Source: Odontocerum albicorne (taxonomy: Eukaryota > Arthropoda > Insecta > Trichoptera > Odontoceridae). Taken from it: 64,000 nucleotides of DNA. Under the pieces are notes generated by a model. It ran no database searches. It saw only the letters and a list, made by a program, of their open reading frames with translations, and was not told the DNA's origin. The stretch lies in contig OX463859.1 in NCBI GenBank assembly GCA_949825065.1, forward strand, positions 4,254,217-4,318,216, written 5' to 3'. The position numbers and the translations under genes are program-made. Below, piece by piece: positions 1 through 11,310 of the stretch; position 1 is the first letter of the stretch, and each line of letters opens with the position of its first letter.

Positions 1-22
1 ATTAATAACCCTCAAATACCAA

Positions 23-36
23 AAAACAAGTGTTTT
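23..36. other. Short dyad AAAAC-AAGT-GTTTT (example, one per monomer)
   Basis: A 5-bp perfect inverted repeat with a 4-base loop, present in nearly every monomer. In CAACTG marker monomers it grows to AAAACA-AC-TGTTTT (6-bp arms). Short dyads occur in many satellites; a function is not established here. Confidence 0.55.
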
Positions 37-140
37 GTGAGTTAAATATTTTTTGAGCAGTTTCGTCTTTTGGGACTAAGAACCTTTCAAGTTAAATCAA
101 TTTTTTTTTGTCTGATTTCATATTTTTTCTTACTTATTAT

Positions 141-151
141 TGATAAGCGAT
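141..151. other. Conserved TGATAAGCGAT block (example)
   Basis: Present at the end of almost every monomer while neighbouring bases vary. It contains TGATAAG, a perfect match to the general WGATAR site of GATA-family zinc-finger factors. Exceptions are rare: TTAATAAG at the nine phase markers, ATCGATAAG near 37,070, TTATAAG near 55,605 and GCAAT near 57,875. Binding is not shown by the sequence; this is a motif match only. Confidence 0.5.
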
Positions 152-302
152 ATAAATAACCCTCAAATACCAAAAAACAAGTGTTTTGTGAGTTAATTAT
201 TTTTTGAGCAGTTTCGTCTTTTGGGACTAAGAACCTTTCAAGTTTAATCAAATTTTTTTTGTCTGATTTCACATTTTTTCTTATTTATTATTGATAAGCG
301 AT

Positions 303-453
303 ATTAATAACCCTCAAATACCAAAAAACAAGTGTTTTGTGAGTTAAATATTTTTTGCGCATTTTCCTCTATTGAGACTAAAAACGATTCAAGTTAAGTC
401 AATTTTTTTTGTCTGATTTAATATTATTACTTACTTATTATTGATAAGCGATA
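303..453. repeat. Divergent monomer subtype 'GCGCATTTTCC'
   Basis: Example of the second main subtype. In place of GAGCAGTTTCGTCTTTTGGGAC it reads GCGCATTTTCCTCTATTGAGAC, followed by AACGATTCAAG and a tail GATTTAATATTATTAC. Related forms end in GATTTTATATTATTAC or carry CTATTTAGAC or CCATTGAGAC. The differences from the canonical type are clustered, so this is an old, stable subfamily and not random decay. It recurs at fixed positions in every full unit, for example 3319, 4072 and 11311. Confidence 0.85.
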
Positions 454-516
454 TTAATAACCCTCAAATGCCAAAAAACAAGTGTTTTGTGAGTTAAATA
501 TTTTTTGAGCAGCTTT

Positions 517-528
517 GTCTTTAAAGAC
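517..528. other. 12-bp perfect palindrome GTCTTTAAAGAC
   Basis: Found in the CAAATGCC monomer and again at 56136-56147. The commoner GTCTTTTAAGAC state is an interrupted version with 5-bp arms, and the canonical GTCTTTTGGGAC retains only 3-bp arms. The palindrome therefore forms within a graded series of variants at one site. Confidence 0.55.
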
Positions 529-2108
529 TAAGAACCTTTCAAGTTTAATCAAAAAAATTTTGTCTGATTTCATATTTTTTCTTACTTATTATTGATAAGC
601 GATATTAATAACCCTCAAATACCAAAAAACAAGTGTTTTGTGAGTTAATTATTTTTTGAGCAGTTTCGTCTTTTGGGACTAAGAACCTTTCAAGTTTAAT
701 CAATTTTTTTTTTCTGATTTCATATTTTTTCTTACTTATTATTAATAAGCGATATTAATAACCCTCAAATACAAAAAAACAACTGTTTTGTGAGTTAAAT
801 ATTTTTTGCGCATTTTCCTCTATTTAGACTAAGAACGATTCAAGTTTAGTCAATTTTTTTTGTCTGATTTTATATTATTACTTACTTATTATTGATAAGC
901 GATATTAATAACCCTCAAATACCAAAAAACAAGCGTTTTGTGAGTTAAATATTTTTTGAGCAGTTACGTCTTTTGGGACTAAGAACTTTTCAAGTGTTAT
1001 CAATTTTTTTTTTCTGATTTCATATTTTTTCTTACTTATTATTGATAAGCGATATTAATAACCCTCAAATACCAAAAAACAAGTGTTTTGTGAGTTAAAT
1101 ATTTTTTGAGCAGTTTTGTCTTTTAAGACTAAGAACCTTTCAAGTTTAATCAAAAAATTTTTGTCTGATTTCATATTTTTTCTTACTTATTATTGATAAG
1201 CGATATTAATAACCCTCAAATACCAAAAAACAAGTGTTTTGCGAGTTAAATATTTTTTGAGCAGTTTCGTCTTTTGGGACTTAGAACCTTTCAAGTTTAA
1301 TCAATTTTTTTTTGTCTTATTTCATATTATTTCTTACTTATTATTGATAAGCGATATTAATAACCCTCAAATACCAAAAAACAAGTGTTTTGTGAGTTAA
1401 TATTTTTTGAGCAGTTTCGTCTTTTGGGACTAAGAACCTTTCAAGTTTAATCAATTTTTTTTTGTCTGATTTCATATTTTTTCTTACTTATTATTGATAA
1501 GCGATATTAATAACCCTCAAATACCAAAAAACAAGTGTTTTGCGAGTTAAATATTTTTTGAGCAGTTTCGTCTTTTGGGACTTAGAACCTTTCAAGTTTA
1601 ATCAATTTTTTTTTGTCTTATTTCATATTATTTCTTACTTATTATTGATAAGCGATATTAATAACCCTCAAATACCAAAAAACAAGTGTTTTGTGAGTTA
1701 AATATTTTTTGAGCAGTTTCGTCTTTTGGGACTAAGAACCTTTCAAGTTTAATCAATTTTTTTTTTCTGATTTCATATTTTTTCTTACTTATTATTGATA
1801 AGCGATATTAATTACCCTCAAATACAAAAAAACAAGTGTTTTGTGAGTTAAATATTTTTTGCGCATTTTTCTCTATTTAGACTAAGAACGATTCAAGTTT
1901 AGTCAATTTTTTTTTGTCTGATTTTATATTATTACTTACTTATTATTGATAAGCGATATAAATAACCCTCAAATACCAAAAAACAAGCGTTTTGTGAGTT
2001 AAATATTTTTTGAGCAGTTTTGTCTTTTAAGACTTAGAACCTTTACAGTTTAATCAAAAAAATTTTGTCCGATTTCATATTTTTTCTTACTTATTATTGA
2101 TAAGCGAT

Positions 2109-2330
2109 ATTAATAACCCTCAAATACCAAAAAAGAAGTGTTTTGTGAGTTAAATATTTTTTGAGCAGTTTCGTCTTTTGGGAATAAGAACCTTTCAAGT
2201 TTAATAATTTTTTTTTTGTCTGATTTCATATTTTTTTTACTTATTATTGATAAGCGATATTAATAACCCTCAAATACCAAAAAATAAGTGTTTTGTGAGT
2301 TAAATATTTTTTGAGCAGTTTCGTCTTTTG
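2109..2330. repeat. Patch of D/G-type variants inside unit A
   Basis: This stretch has GAAGTGTTTTGTGAG, GGGAATAAG, TTTAATAA, a T8 TTTTTTTTACTT tail, and then AAAAAATAAGTG. All occur together again only at about 36,050-36,230 and 54,590-54,750. The same place in B, E and H has GCGAGTAAAATA, TTTTGAGACTAAG, GTCTTATTTC and CAAGTG. The flanks on both sides in A are of the B type, so this is a short imported tract and not a unit boundary. Confidence 0.75.
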
Positions 2331-3318
2331 GGACTAAGAACCTTTCAAGTTTAATCAATTTTTTTTTTGTCCTATTTCATATTATTTCTTACTTATTATT
2401 GATAAGCGATATTAATAACCCTCAAATACCAAAAAACAAGTGTTTTGTGAGTTAAATATTTTTTGAGCAGTTTCGTCTTTTGGGACTAAGAACCTTTCAA
2501 GTTTAATAAATTTTTTTTTGTCTGATTTCATATTTTTTCTTACTTATTATTGATAAGCGATATAAATAACCCTCAAATACCAAAAAACAAGTGTTTTGTG
2601 AGTTAAATATTTTTTGCGCATTTTCCTCTATTGAGACTAAGAACCTTTCAAGTTTAGTCAATTTTTTTTTGACTGATTTCATATTATTACTTACTTATTA
2701 TTGATAAGCGATATTAATCACCCTCAAATACCAAAAAACAAGTGTTTTGTGAATTAAATAATTTTTTGAGCAGTTTCGTCTTTTGGGACTAAGAACCTTT
2801 CAAGTTAAATCAATTTTTTTTTGTCTGATTTCACATTTTTTCTTATTTATTATTGATAAGCGATATAAATAACCCTCAAATACCAAAAAACAAGTGTTTT
2901 GTGAGTTAAATATTTTTTGAGCAGTTTTGTCTTTTAAGACTAAGAACCTTTACAGTTTAATCAAAAAAAATTTGTCCGATTTCATATTTTTTCTTACTTA
3001 TTATTGATAAGCGATATTAATAACCCTCAAATACCAAAAAAGAAGTGTTTTGCGAGTAAAATTTTTTTTGAGCAGTTTCGTCTTTTGAGACTAAGAACCT
3101 TTCAAGTTTAATCAATTTTTTTTTGTCTTATTTCATATTATTTCTTACTTATTATTGATAAGCGATATTAATAACCCTCAAATACCAAAAAACAAGTGTT
3201 TTGTGAGTTAATTATTTTTTGAGCAGTTTCGTCTTTTGGGACTAAGAACCTTTCAAGTTTAATCAATTTTTTTTTTGTCTGATTTCACATTTTTTCTTAC
3301 TTATTATTGATAAGCGAT

Positions 3319-4671
3319 ATAAATAACCCTCAAATACAAAAAAACAAGTGTTTTGTGAGTTAAATATTTTTTGCGCATTTTCCTCTATTGAGACTAAGAA
3401 CGATTCAAGTTAAGTCAATTTTTTTTTGTCTGATTTAATATTATTACTTACTTATTATTGATAAGCGATATTAATACCCCTCAAATACCAAAAAACAAGC
3501 GTTTTGTGAGTTAAATATTTTTTGAGCAGTTTCGTCTTTTGGGACTAAGAACCTTTCAAGTGTAATCAATTTTTTTTTGTCTGATTTCATATTTTTTCTT
3601 ACTTATTATTGATAAGCGATATTAATTACCCTCAAATACAAAAAAACAAGTGTTTTGTGAGTTAAATATTTCTTGCGCATTTTCCTCTATTGAGACTAAG
3701 AACGATTCATGTGTAGTCAATTTTTTTTGTCTGATTTAATATTATTACTTACTTATTATTGATAAGCGATATTAATACCCCTCAAATACCAAAAAACAAG
3801 CGTTTTGTGAGTTTAATATTTTTTGAGCAGTTTCGTCTTTTGGGACTAAGAACCTTTCAAGTTTAATCAATTTTTTTTGTCTGATTTCATATTTTTTCTT
3901 ACTTATTATTGATAAGCGATATAAATAACCCTCAAATACCAAAAAACAAGTGTTTTGTGAGTTAAATATTTTTTGAGCAGTTTCGTCCTTTGGGACTAAG
4001 AACCTTTCAAGTTTAATCAATTTTTTTTGTCTGATTTCATATTTTTTCTTACTTATTATTGATAAGCGATATTAATAACCCTCAAATACAAAAAAACAAG
4101 TGTTTTGTGAGTTAAATATTTTTTGCGCATTTTCCTCTATTGAGACTAAGAACGATTCAAGTTAAGTAAATTTTTTTTGTCTGATTTAATATTATTACTT
4201 ACTTATTATTGATAAGCGATATTAATACCCCTCAAATACCAAAAAACAAGCGTTTTGTGAGTTAAATATTTTTTGAGCAGTTTCGTCTTTTGGGACTAAG
4301 AACCTTTCAAGTGTAATCAATTTTTTTTTGTCTGATTTCATATTTTTTCTTACTTATTATTGATAAGCGATATTAATTACCCTCAAATACAAAAAAACAA
4401 GTGTTTTGTGAGTTAAATATTTTTTGCGCATTTTCCTCTATTGAGACTAAGAACGATTCAAGTTAAGTCAATTTTTTTGTCTGATTTAATATTATTACTT
4501 ACTTATTATTGATAAGCGATATTAATACCCCTCAAATACCAAAAAACAAGCGTTTTGTGAGTTAAATATTTTTTGAGCAGTTTCGTCTTATGGGACTAAG
4601 AACCTTTCAAGTGTAATCAATTTTTTTTTGTCTGATTTCATATTTTCCCTTACTTATTATTGATAAGCGAT
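3319..4671. repeat. Alternating two-subtype block, unit A (9 monomers)
   Basis: GCGCATTTTCC monomers with a GATTTAATATTATTAC tail alternate with ATTAATACC/CAAGCG monomers of the canonical middle type. One canonical GTCCTTTGGG monomer at about 3924-4071 interrupts the alternation. The last monomer is marked by CTTATGGGAC and a TTTTCCCTTAC tail. Here the local period is about 302 bp, a dimer embedded in the larger unit. Confidence 0.82.
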
Positions 4672-5275
4672 ATTAATAACCCTCAAATACCAAAAAACAA
4701 GTGTTTTGTGAGTTAAATATTTTTTGAGCAGTTTCGTCTTTTGGGACTAAGAACCTTTCAAGTTTAATCAATTTTTTTTTTGTCCTATTTCATATTATTT
4801 CTTACTTATTATTGATAAGCGATATTAATAACCCTCAAATACCAAAAAACAAGTGTTTTGTGAGTTAAATATTTTTTGAGAAGTTTCGTCTTTTGGGACT
4901 AAGAACCTTTCAAGTTTAATAATTTTTTTTTTGTCTGATTTCATATTTTTTCTTACTTATTATTGATAAGCGATATTAATCACCCTCAAATACCAAAAAA
5001 CAAGTGTTTTGCGACTTAAATATTTTTTGAGCAGTTTCGTCTTTTGGGACTTAGAACCTTTCAAGTTTTATCAATTTTTTTTTGTCTTATTTCATATTAT
5101 TTCTAACTTATTATTGATAAGCGATATTAATAACCCTCAAATACCAAAAAACAAGTGTTTTGTGAGTTAAATATTTTTTGAGCAGTTTCGTCTTTTGGGA
5201 CTAAGAACCTTTCAAGTTTAATAATTTTTTTTTGTCTGATTTCATATTTTTTCTTACTTATTATTGATAAGCGAT

Positions 5276-7387
5276 ATTAATCACCCTCAAATACCAAAAA
5301 ACAAGTGTTTTGTGAATTAAATAATTTTTTTGAGCAGTTTCGTCTTTTGGGACTAAGAACCTTTAAAGTTTAATCAATTTTTTTTTGTCTGATTTCACAT
5401 TTTTTCTTATTTATTATTGATAAGCGATATAAATAACCCTCAAATACCAAAAAACAAGTGTTTTGTGAGTTAAATATTTTTTGAGCAGTTTCGTCTTTTG
5501 GGACTAAGAACCTTTCAAGTTTAATCAAATTTTTTTTGTCTGATTTCACATTTTTTCTTATTTATTATTGATAAGCGATATAAATAACCCTCAAATACCA
5601 AAAAACAAGTGTTTTGTGAGTTAAATATTTTTTGAGCAGTTACGTATTTTGGGACTAAGAACCTTTACAGTTTAATCAAAAAAATTTTGTCTGATTTCAT
5701 ATTTTTTCTTACTTATTATTGATAAGCGATATTAATAACCCTCAAATACCAAAAAACAAGTGTTTTGTGAGTTAAATATTTTTTGAGCAGTTTCGTCTTT
5801 TGGGACTAAGAACCTTTCAAGTTTAATCAATTTTTTTTTGTCTGATTTCATATTTTTTCTTACTTATTATTGATAAGCGATATTAATAACCCTCAAAAAC
5901 CAAAAAACAAGTGTTTTGTGAGTTAATTATTTTTTGAGCAGTTTCGTCTTTTGGGACTAAGAACCTTTCAAGTTTAATCAATTTTTTTTTTCTGATTTCA
6001 TATTTTTTCTTACTTATTATTGATAAGCGATATTAATTACCCTCAAATACAAAAAAACAAGTGTTTTGTGAGTTAAATATTTTTTGCGCATTTTCCTCTA
6101 TTTAGACTAAGAACGATTCAAGTTTAGTCAATTTTTTTTGTCTGATTTTATATTATTACTTACTTATTATTGATAAGCGATATTAATAACCCTCAAATAC
6201 CAAAAAACAAGCGTTTTGTGAGTTTAATATTTTTTGAGCAGTTTCGTCTTTTGGGACTAAGAACCTTTCAAGTGTTATCAATTTTTTTTTTCTGATTTCA
6301 TATTTTTTCTTACTTATTATTGATAAGCGATATAAATAACCCTCAAATACCAAAAAACAAGTGTTTTGTGAGTTAAATATTTTTTCAGCAGTTTTGTCTT
6401 TTAAGACTAAGAACCTTTCAAGTTTAATCAAAAAATTTTTGTCTGATTTCATATTTTTTCTTACTTATTATTGATAAGCGATATTAATAACCCTCAAATA
6501 CCAAAAAACAAGTGTTTTGCGAGTTAAATATTTTTTGAGCAGTTTCGTCTTTTGGGACTAAGAACCTTTCAAGTTCAATCAATTTTTTTTTGTCCTATTT
6601 CATATTATTTCTTACTTATTATTGATAAGCGATATTAATAACCCTCAAATACCAAAAAACAAGTGTTTTGTGAGTTAAATATTTTTTGCGCATTTTCCTC
6701 CATTGAGACTAAGAACCTTTCAAGTTTAGTCAAATTTTTTTTGTCTGATTTCATATTATTACTTACTTATTATTGATAAGCGATATTAATCACCCTCAAA
6801 TACCAAAAAACAAGTGTTTTGTGAATTAAATAATTTTTTGAGCAGTTTCGTCTTTTGGGACTAAGAACCTTTCAAGTTAAATCAATTTTTTTTGTCTGAT
6901 TTCACATTTTTTCTTATTTATTATTGATAAGCGATATACATAATTCTCAAATACCAAAAAACAAGTGTTTTGTGAGTTAAATATTTTTTGAGCAGTTTTG
7001 TCTTTTAAGACTAAGAACCTTTACAGTTTAATCAAAAAAAATTTGTCTGATTTCATATTTTTTCTTACTTATTATTGATAAGCGATATTAATAACCCTCA
7101 AATACCAAAAAAGAAGTGTTTTGCGAGTTAAATATTTTTTGAGCAGTTTCGTCTTTTGAGACTAAGAACCTTTCAAGTTAAATCAATTTTTTTTGTCTTA
7201 TTTCATATTATTTCTTACTTATTATTGATAAGCGATATTAATAACCCTCAAATACCAAAAATTAAGTGTTTTGTGAGTTAAATATTTTTTGAGCAGTTTC
7301 GTCTTTTGGGACTTAGAACCTTTCAAGTTTAATAAATTTTTTTTTGTCTGATTTCATATTTTTTCTTACTTATTATTGATAAGCGAT
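5276..7387. repeat. 14-monomer sub-repeat, unit A copy 1 (complete, 2112 bp)
   Basis: Order of marker monomers: GTGAATTAAATAA-T7; ATAAATA with TTTCACATT tail; TTACGTATTTTGGG; canonical; CTCAAAAACC; GCGCATTTTCC; CAAGCG with GTGTTATC; TTTTGTCTTTTAAGAC with an A-rich tract; GCGAG with TTCAATC and GTCCTAT; GCGCATTTTCCTCCATTG; GTGAATTAAATAA-T6; ATACATAATTCTC; GAAGTG with TTTTGAGAC; ATTAAGTG with CTTAG. The same series restarts at 7388. Confidence 0.85.
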
Positions 7388-8594
7388 ATTAATCACCCTC
7401 AAATACCAAAAAACAAGTGTTTTGTGAATTAAATAATTTTTTTGAGCAGTTTCGTCTTTTGGGACTAAGAACCTTTAAAGTTTAATCAATTTTTTTTTGT
7501 CTGATTTCACATTTTTTCTTATTTATTATTGATAAGCGATATAAATAACCCTCAAATACCAAAAAACAAGTGTTTTGTGAGTTAAATATTTTTTGAGCAG
7601 TTTCGTCTTTTGGGACTAAGAACCTTTCAAGTTTAATCAAATTTTTTTTGTCTGATTTCACATTTTTTCTTATTTATTATTGATAAGCGATATAAATAAC
7701 CCTCAAATACCAAAAAACAAGTGTTTTGTGAGTTAAATATTTTTTGAGCAGTTACGTATTTTGGGACTAAGAACCTTTACAGTTTAATCAAAAAAATTTT
7801 GTCTGATTTCATATTTTTTCTTACTTATTATTGATAAGCGATATTAATAACCCTCAAATACCAAAAAACAAGTGTTTTGTGAGTTAAATATTTTTTGAGC
7901 AGTTTCGTCTTTTGGGACTAAGAACCTTTCAAGTTTAATCAATTTTTTTTTGTCTGATTTCATATTTTTTCTTACTTATTATTGATAAGCGATATTAATA
8001 ACCCTCAAAAACCAAAAAACAAGTGTTTTGTGAGTTAATTATTTTTTGAGCAGTTTCGTCTTTTGGGACTAAGAACCTTTCAAGTTTAATCAATTTTTTT
8101 TTTCTGATTTCATATTTTTTCTTACTTATTATTGATAAGCGATATTAATTACCCTCAAATACAAAAAAACAAGTGTTTTGTGAGTTAAATATTTTTTGCG
8201 CATTTTCCTCTATTAAGACTAAGAACGATTCAAGTTTAGTCAATTTTTTTTGTCTGATTTTATATTATTACTTACTTATTATTGATAAGCGATATTAATA
8301 ACCCTCAAATACCAAAAAACAAGCGTTTTGTGAGTTAAATATTTTTTGAGCAGTTTCGTCTTTTGGGACTAAGAACCTTTCAAGTGTTATCAATTTTTTT
8401 TTTCAGATTTCATATTTTTTCTTACTTATTATTGATAAGCGATATAAATAACCCTCAAATACCAAAAAACAAGTGTTTTGTGAGTTAAATATTTTTTGAG
8501 CAGTTTTGTCTTTTAAGACTAAGAACCTTTCAAGTTTAATCAAAAAATTTTTGTCTGATTTCATATTTTTTCTTACTTATTATTGATAAGCGAT
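7388..8594. repeat. 14-monomer sub-repeat, unit A copy 2 (truncated to 8)
   Basis: Follows copy 1 at an offset of 2112 bp for eight monomers, then passes directly into the closing AATTA / TTAATAAGCGAT monomer. The six monomers from GTCCTAT to ATTAAGTG are missing compared with B copy 2. Confidence 0.83.
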
Positions 8595-11310
8595 ATTAAT
8601 AACCCTCAAATACCAAAAAACAAGTGTTTTGTGAGTTAATTATTTTTTGAGCAGTTTCGTCTTTTGGGACTAAGAACCTTTCAAGTTTAATCAATTTTTT
8701 TTTTCTGATTTCATATTTTTTCTTACTTATTATTAATAAGCGATATTAATAACCCTCAAATACAAAAAAACAACTGTTTTGTGAGTTAAATATTTTTTGC
8801 GCATTTTCCTCTATTTAGACTAAGAACGATTCAAGTTTAGTCAATTTTTTTTGTCTGATTTTATATTATTACTTACTTATTATTGATAAGCGATATTAAT
8901 AACCCTCAAATACCAAAAAACAAGCGTTTTGTGAGTTAAATATTTTTTGAGCAGTTACGTCTTTTGGGACTAAGAACTTTTCAAGTGTTATCAATTTTTT
9001 TTTTCTGATTTCATATTTTTTCTTACTTATTATTGATAAGCGATATTAATAACCCTCAAATACCAAAAAACAAGTGTTTTGTGAGTTAAATATTTTTTGA
9101 GCAGTTTTGTCTTTTAAGACTAAGAACCTTTCAAGTTTAATCAAAAAATTTTTGTCTGATTTCATATTTTTTCTTACTTATTATTGATAAGCGATATTAA
9201 TAACCCTCAAATACCAAAAAACAAGTGTTTTGCGAGTTAAATATTTTTTGAGCAGTTTCGTCTTTTGGGACTTAGAACCTTTCAAGTTTAATCAATTTTT
9301 TTTTGTCTTATTTCATATTATTTCTTACTTATTATTGATAAGCGATATTAATAACCCTCAAATACCAAAAAACAAGTGTTTTGTGAGTTAATATTTTTTG
9401 AGCAGTTTCGTCTTTTGGGACTAAGAACCTTTCAAGTTTAATCAATTTTTTTTTGTCTGATTTCATATTTTTTCTTACTTATTATTGATAAGCGATATTA
9501 ATAACCCTCAAATACCAAAAAACAAGTGTTTTGCGAGTTAAATATTTTTTGAGCAGTTTCGTCTTTTGGGACTTAGAACCTTTCAAGTTTAATCAATTTT
9601 TTTTTGTCTTATTTCATATTATTTCTTACTTATTATTGATAAGCGATATTAATAACCCTCAAATACCAAAAAACAAGTGTTTTGTGAGTTAAATATTTTT
9701 TGAGCAGTTTCGTCTTTTGGGACTAAGAACCTTTCAAGTTTAATCAATTTTTTTTTTCTGATTTCATATTTTTTCTTACTTATTATTGATAAGCGATATT
9801 AATTACCCTCAAATACAAAAAAACAAGTGTTTTGTGAGTTAAATATTTTTTGCGCATTTTTCTCTATTTAGACTAAGAACGATTCAAGTTTAGTCAATTT
9901 TTTTTTGTCTGATTTTATATTATTACTTACTTATTATTGATAAGCGATATAAATAACCCTCAAATACCAAAAAACAAGCGTTTTGTGAGTTAAATATTTT
10001 TTGAGCAGTTTTGTCTTTTAAGACTTAGAACCTTTACAGTTTAATCAAAAAAATTTTGTCCGATTTCATATTTTTTCTTACTTATTATTGATAAGCGATA
10101 TTAATAACCCTCAAATACCAAAAAAGAAGTGTTTTGCGAGTAAAATATTTTTTGAGCAGTTTCGTCTTTTGAGACTAAGAACCTTTCAAGTTTAATCAAT
10201 TTTTTTTTGTCTTATTTCATATTATTTCTTACTTATTATTGATAAGCGATATTAATAACCCTCAAATACCAAAAAACAAGTGTTTTGTGAGTTAAATATT
10301 TTTTGAGCAGTTTCGTCTTTTGGGACTAAGAACCTTTCAAGTTTAATCAATTTTTTTTTTGTCCTATTTCATATTATTTCTTACTTATTATTGATAAGCG
10401 ATATTAATAACCCTCAAATACCAAAAAACAAGTGTTTTGTGAGTTAAATATTTTTTGAGCAGTTTCGTCTTTTGGGACTAAGAACCTTTCAAGTTTAATA
10501 AATTTTTTTTTGTCTGATTTCATATTTTTTCTTACTTATTATTGATAAGCGATATAAATAACCCTCAAATACCAAAAAACAAGTGTTTTGTGAGTTAAAT
10601 ATTTTTTGCGCATTTTCCTCTATTGAGACTAAGAACCTTTCAAGTTTAGTCAATTTTTTTTTGACTGATTTCATATTATTACTTACTTATTATTGATAAG
10701 CGATATTAATCACCCTCAAATACCAAAAAACAAGTGTTTTGTGAATTAAATAATTTTTTGAGCAGTTTCGTCTTTTGGGACTAAGAACCTTTCAAGTTAA
10801 ATCAATTTTTTTTTGTCTGATTTCACATTTTTTCTTATTTATTATTGATAAGCGATATAAATAACCCTCAAATACCAAAAAACAAGTGTTTTGTGAGTTA
10901 AATATTTTTTGAGCAGTTTTGTCTTTTAAGACTAAGAACCTTTACAGTTTAATCAAAAAAATTTTGTCCGATTTCATATTTTTTCTTACTTATTATTGAT
11001 AAGCGATATTAATAACCCTCAAATACCAAAAAAGAAGTGTTTTGCGAGTAAAATTTTTTTTGAGCAGTTTCGTCTTTTGAGACTAAGAACCTTTCAAGTT
11101 TAATCAATTTTTTTTTGTCTTATTTCATATTATTTCTTACTTATTATTGATAAGCGATATTAATAACCCTCAAATACCAAAAAACAAGTGTTTTGTGAGT
11201 TAATTATTTTTTGAGCAGTTTCGTCTTTTGGGACTAAGAACCTTTCAAGTTTAATCAATTTTTTTTTTGTCTGATTTCACATTTTTTCTTACTTATTATT
11301 GATAAGCGAT

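Larger units (their letters stand above)
1..151. repeat. Reference monomer (canonical type)
   Basis: A complete canonical monomer, ending in TTGATAAGCGAT at 140-151. It carries the common states CAAGTG, GTGAG, GAGCAGTTTCG, GGGACTAAG, a T9 tract and a TTTCATATTTTTTC tail. Length varies between monomers almost only through the T tract (about 7-12 T) and the short T6 run before GAGCAG. Other monomers in the window can be described as departures from this one at about a dozen sites. Confidence 0.93.
1..753. repeat. Tail of a preceding D/G-type unit (5 monomers)
   Basis: These five monomers precede the first phase marker. They correspond one for one to about 55.61-56.37 kb at an offset near 55,619: a TTAAATC monomer, an AATTA monomer with a TTTCACATT tail, the GCGCATTTTCC monomer with ACTAAAAACG, a CAAATGCC monomer with an A7T4 tract, and a closing monomer ending TTAATAAGCGAT. 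The same tail at 37.08-37.53 kb lacks the two middle monomers. The window therefore starts inside a unit of the D/G class. Confidence 0.85.
754..8744. repeat. Higher-order unit A (53 monomers, 7991 bp)
   Basis: Runs from the CAACTG marker monomer to the next TTAATAAGCGAT. Layout by monomers: 17 (754-3318), 9 alternating (3319-4671), 4 linker (4672-5275), first 14-mer complete (5276-7387), second 14-mer truncated to 8 (7388-8594), 1 closing (8595-8744). Compared with B it has one extra monomer at about 5427-5578 and lacks six before the closing monomer. Positions 2109 to about 2330 carry variants that belong to D and G, not to B, C, E or H. Confidence 0.88.

Noticed and set aside
61..76. CENP-B box resemblance in TTTCGTCTTTTGGGAC
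   Set aside because: TTCG and GGG are present but the spacing is two bases short and the central A and the C of CGGG do not line up. It does not match the established box.
3772..4020. Minus-strand open frames of 61-89 codons recurring through the window (for example 87-272, 3772-4020, 6183-6452, 14024-14293, 51255-51524)
   Set aside because: They are the same satellite sequence read in one frame, restart in each permissive monomer pair, depend on T-tract length, and have no conserved gene context. Not annotated as genes.
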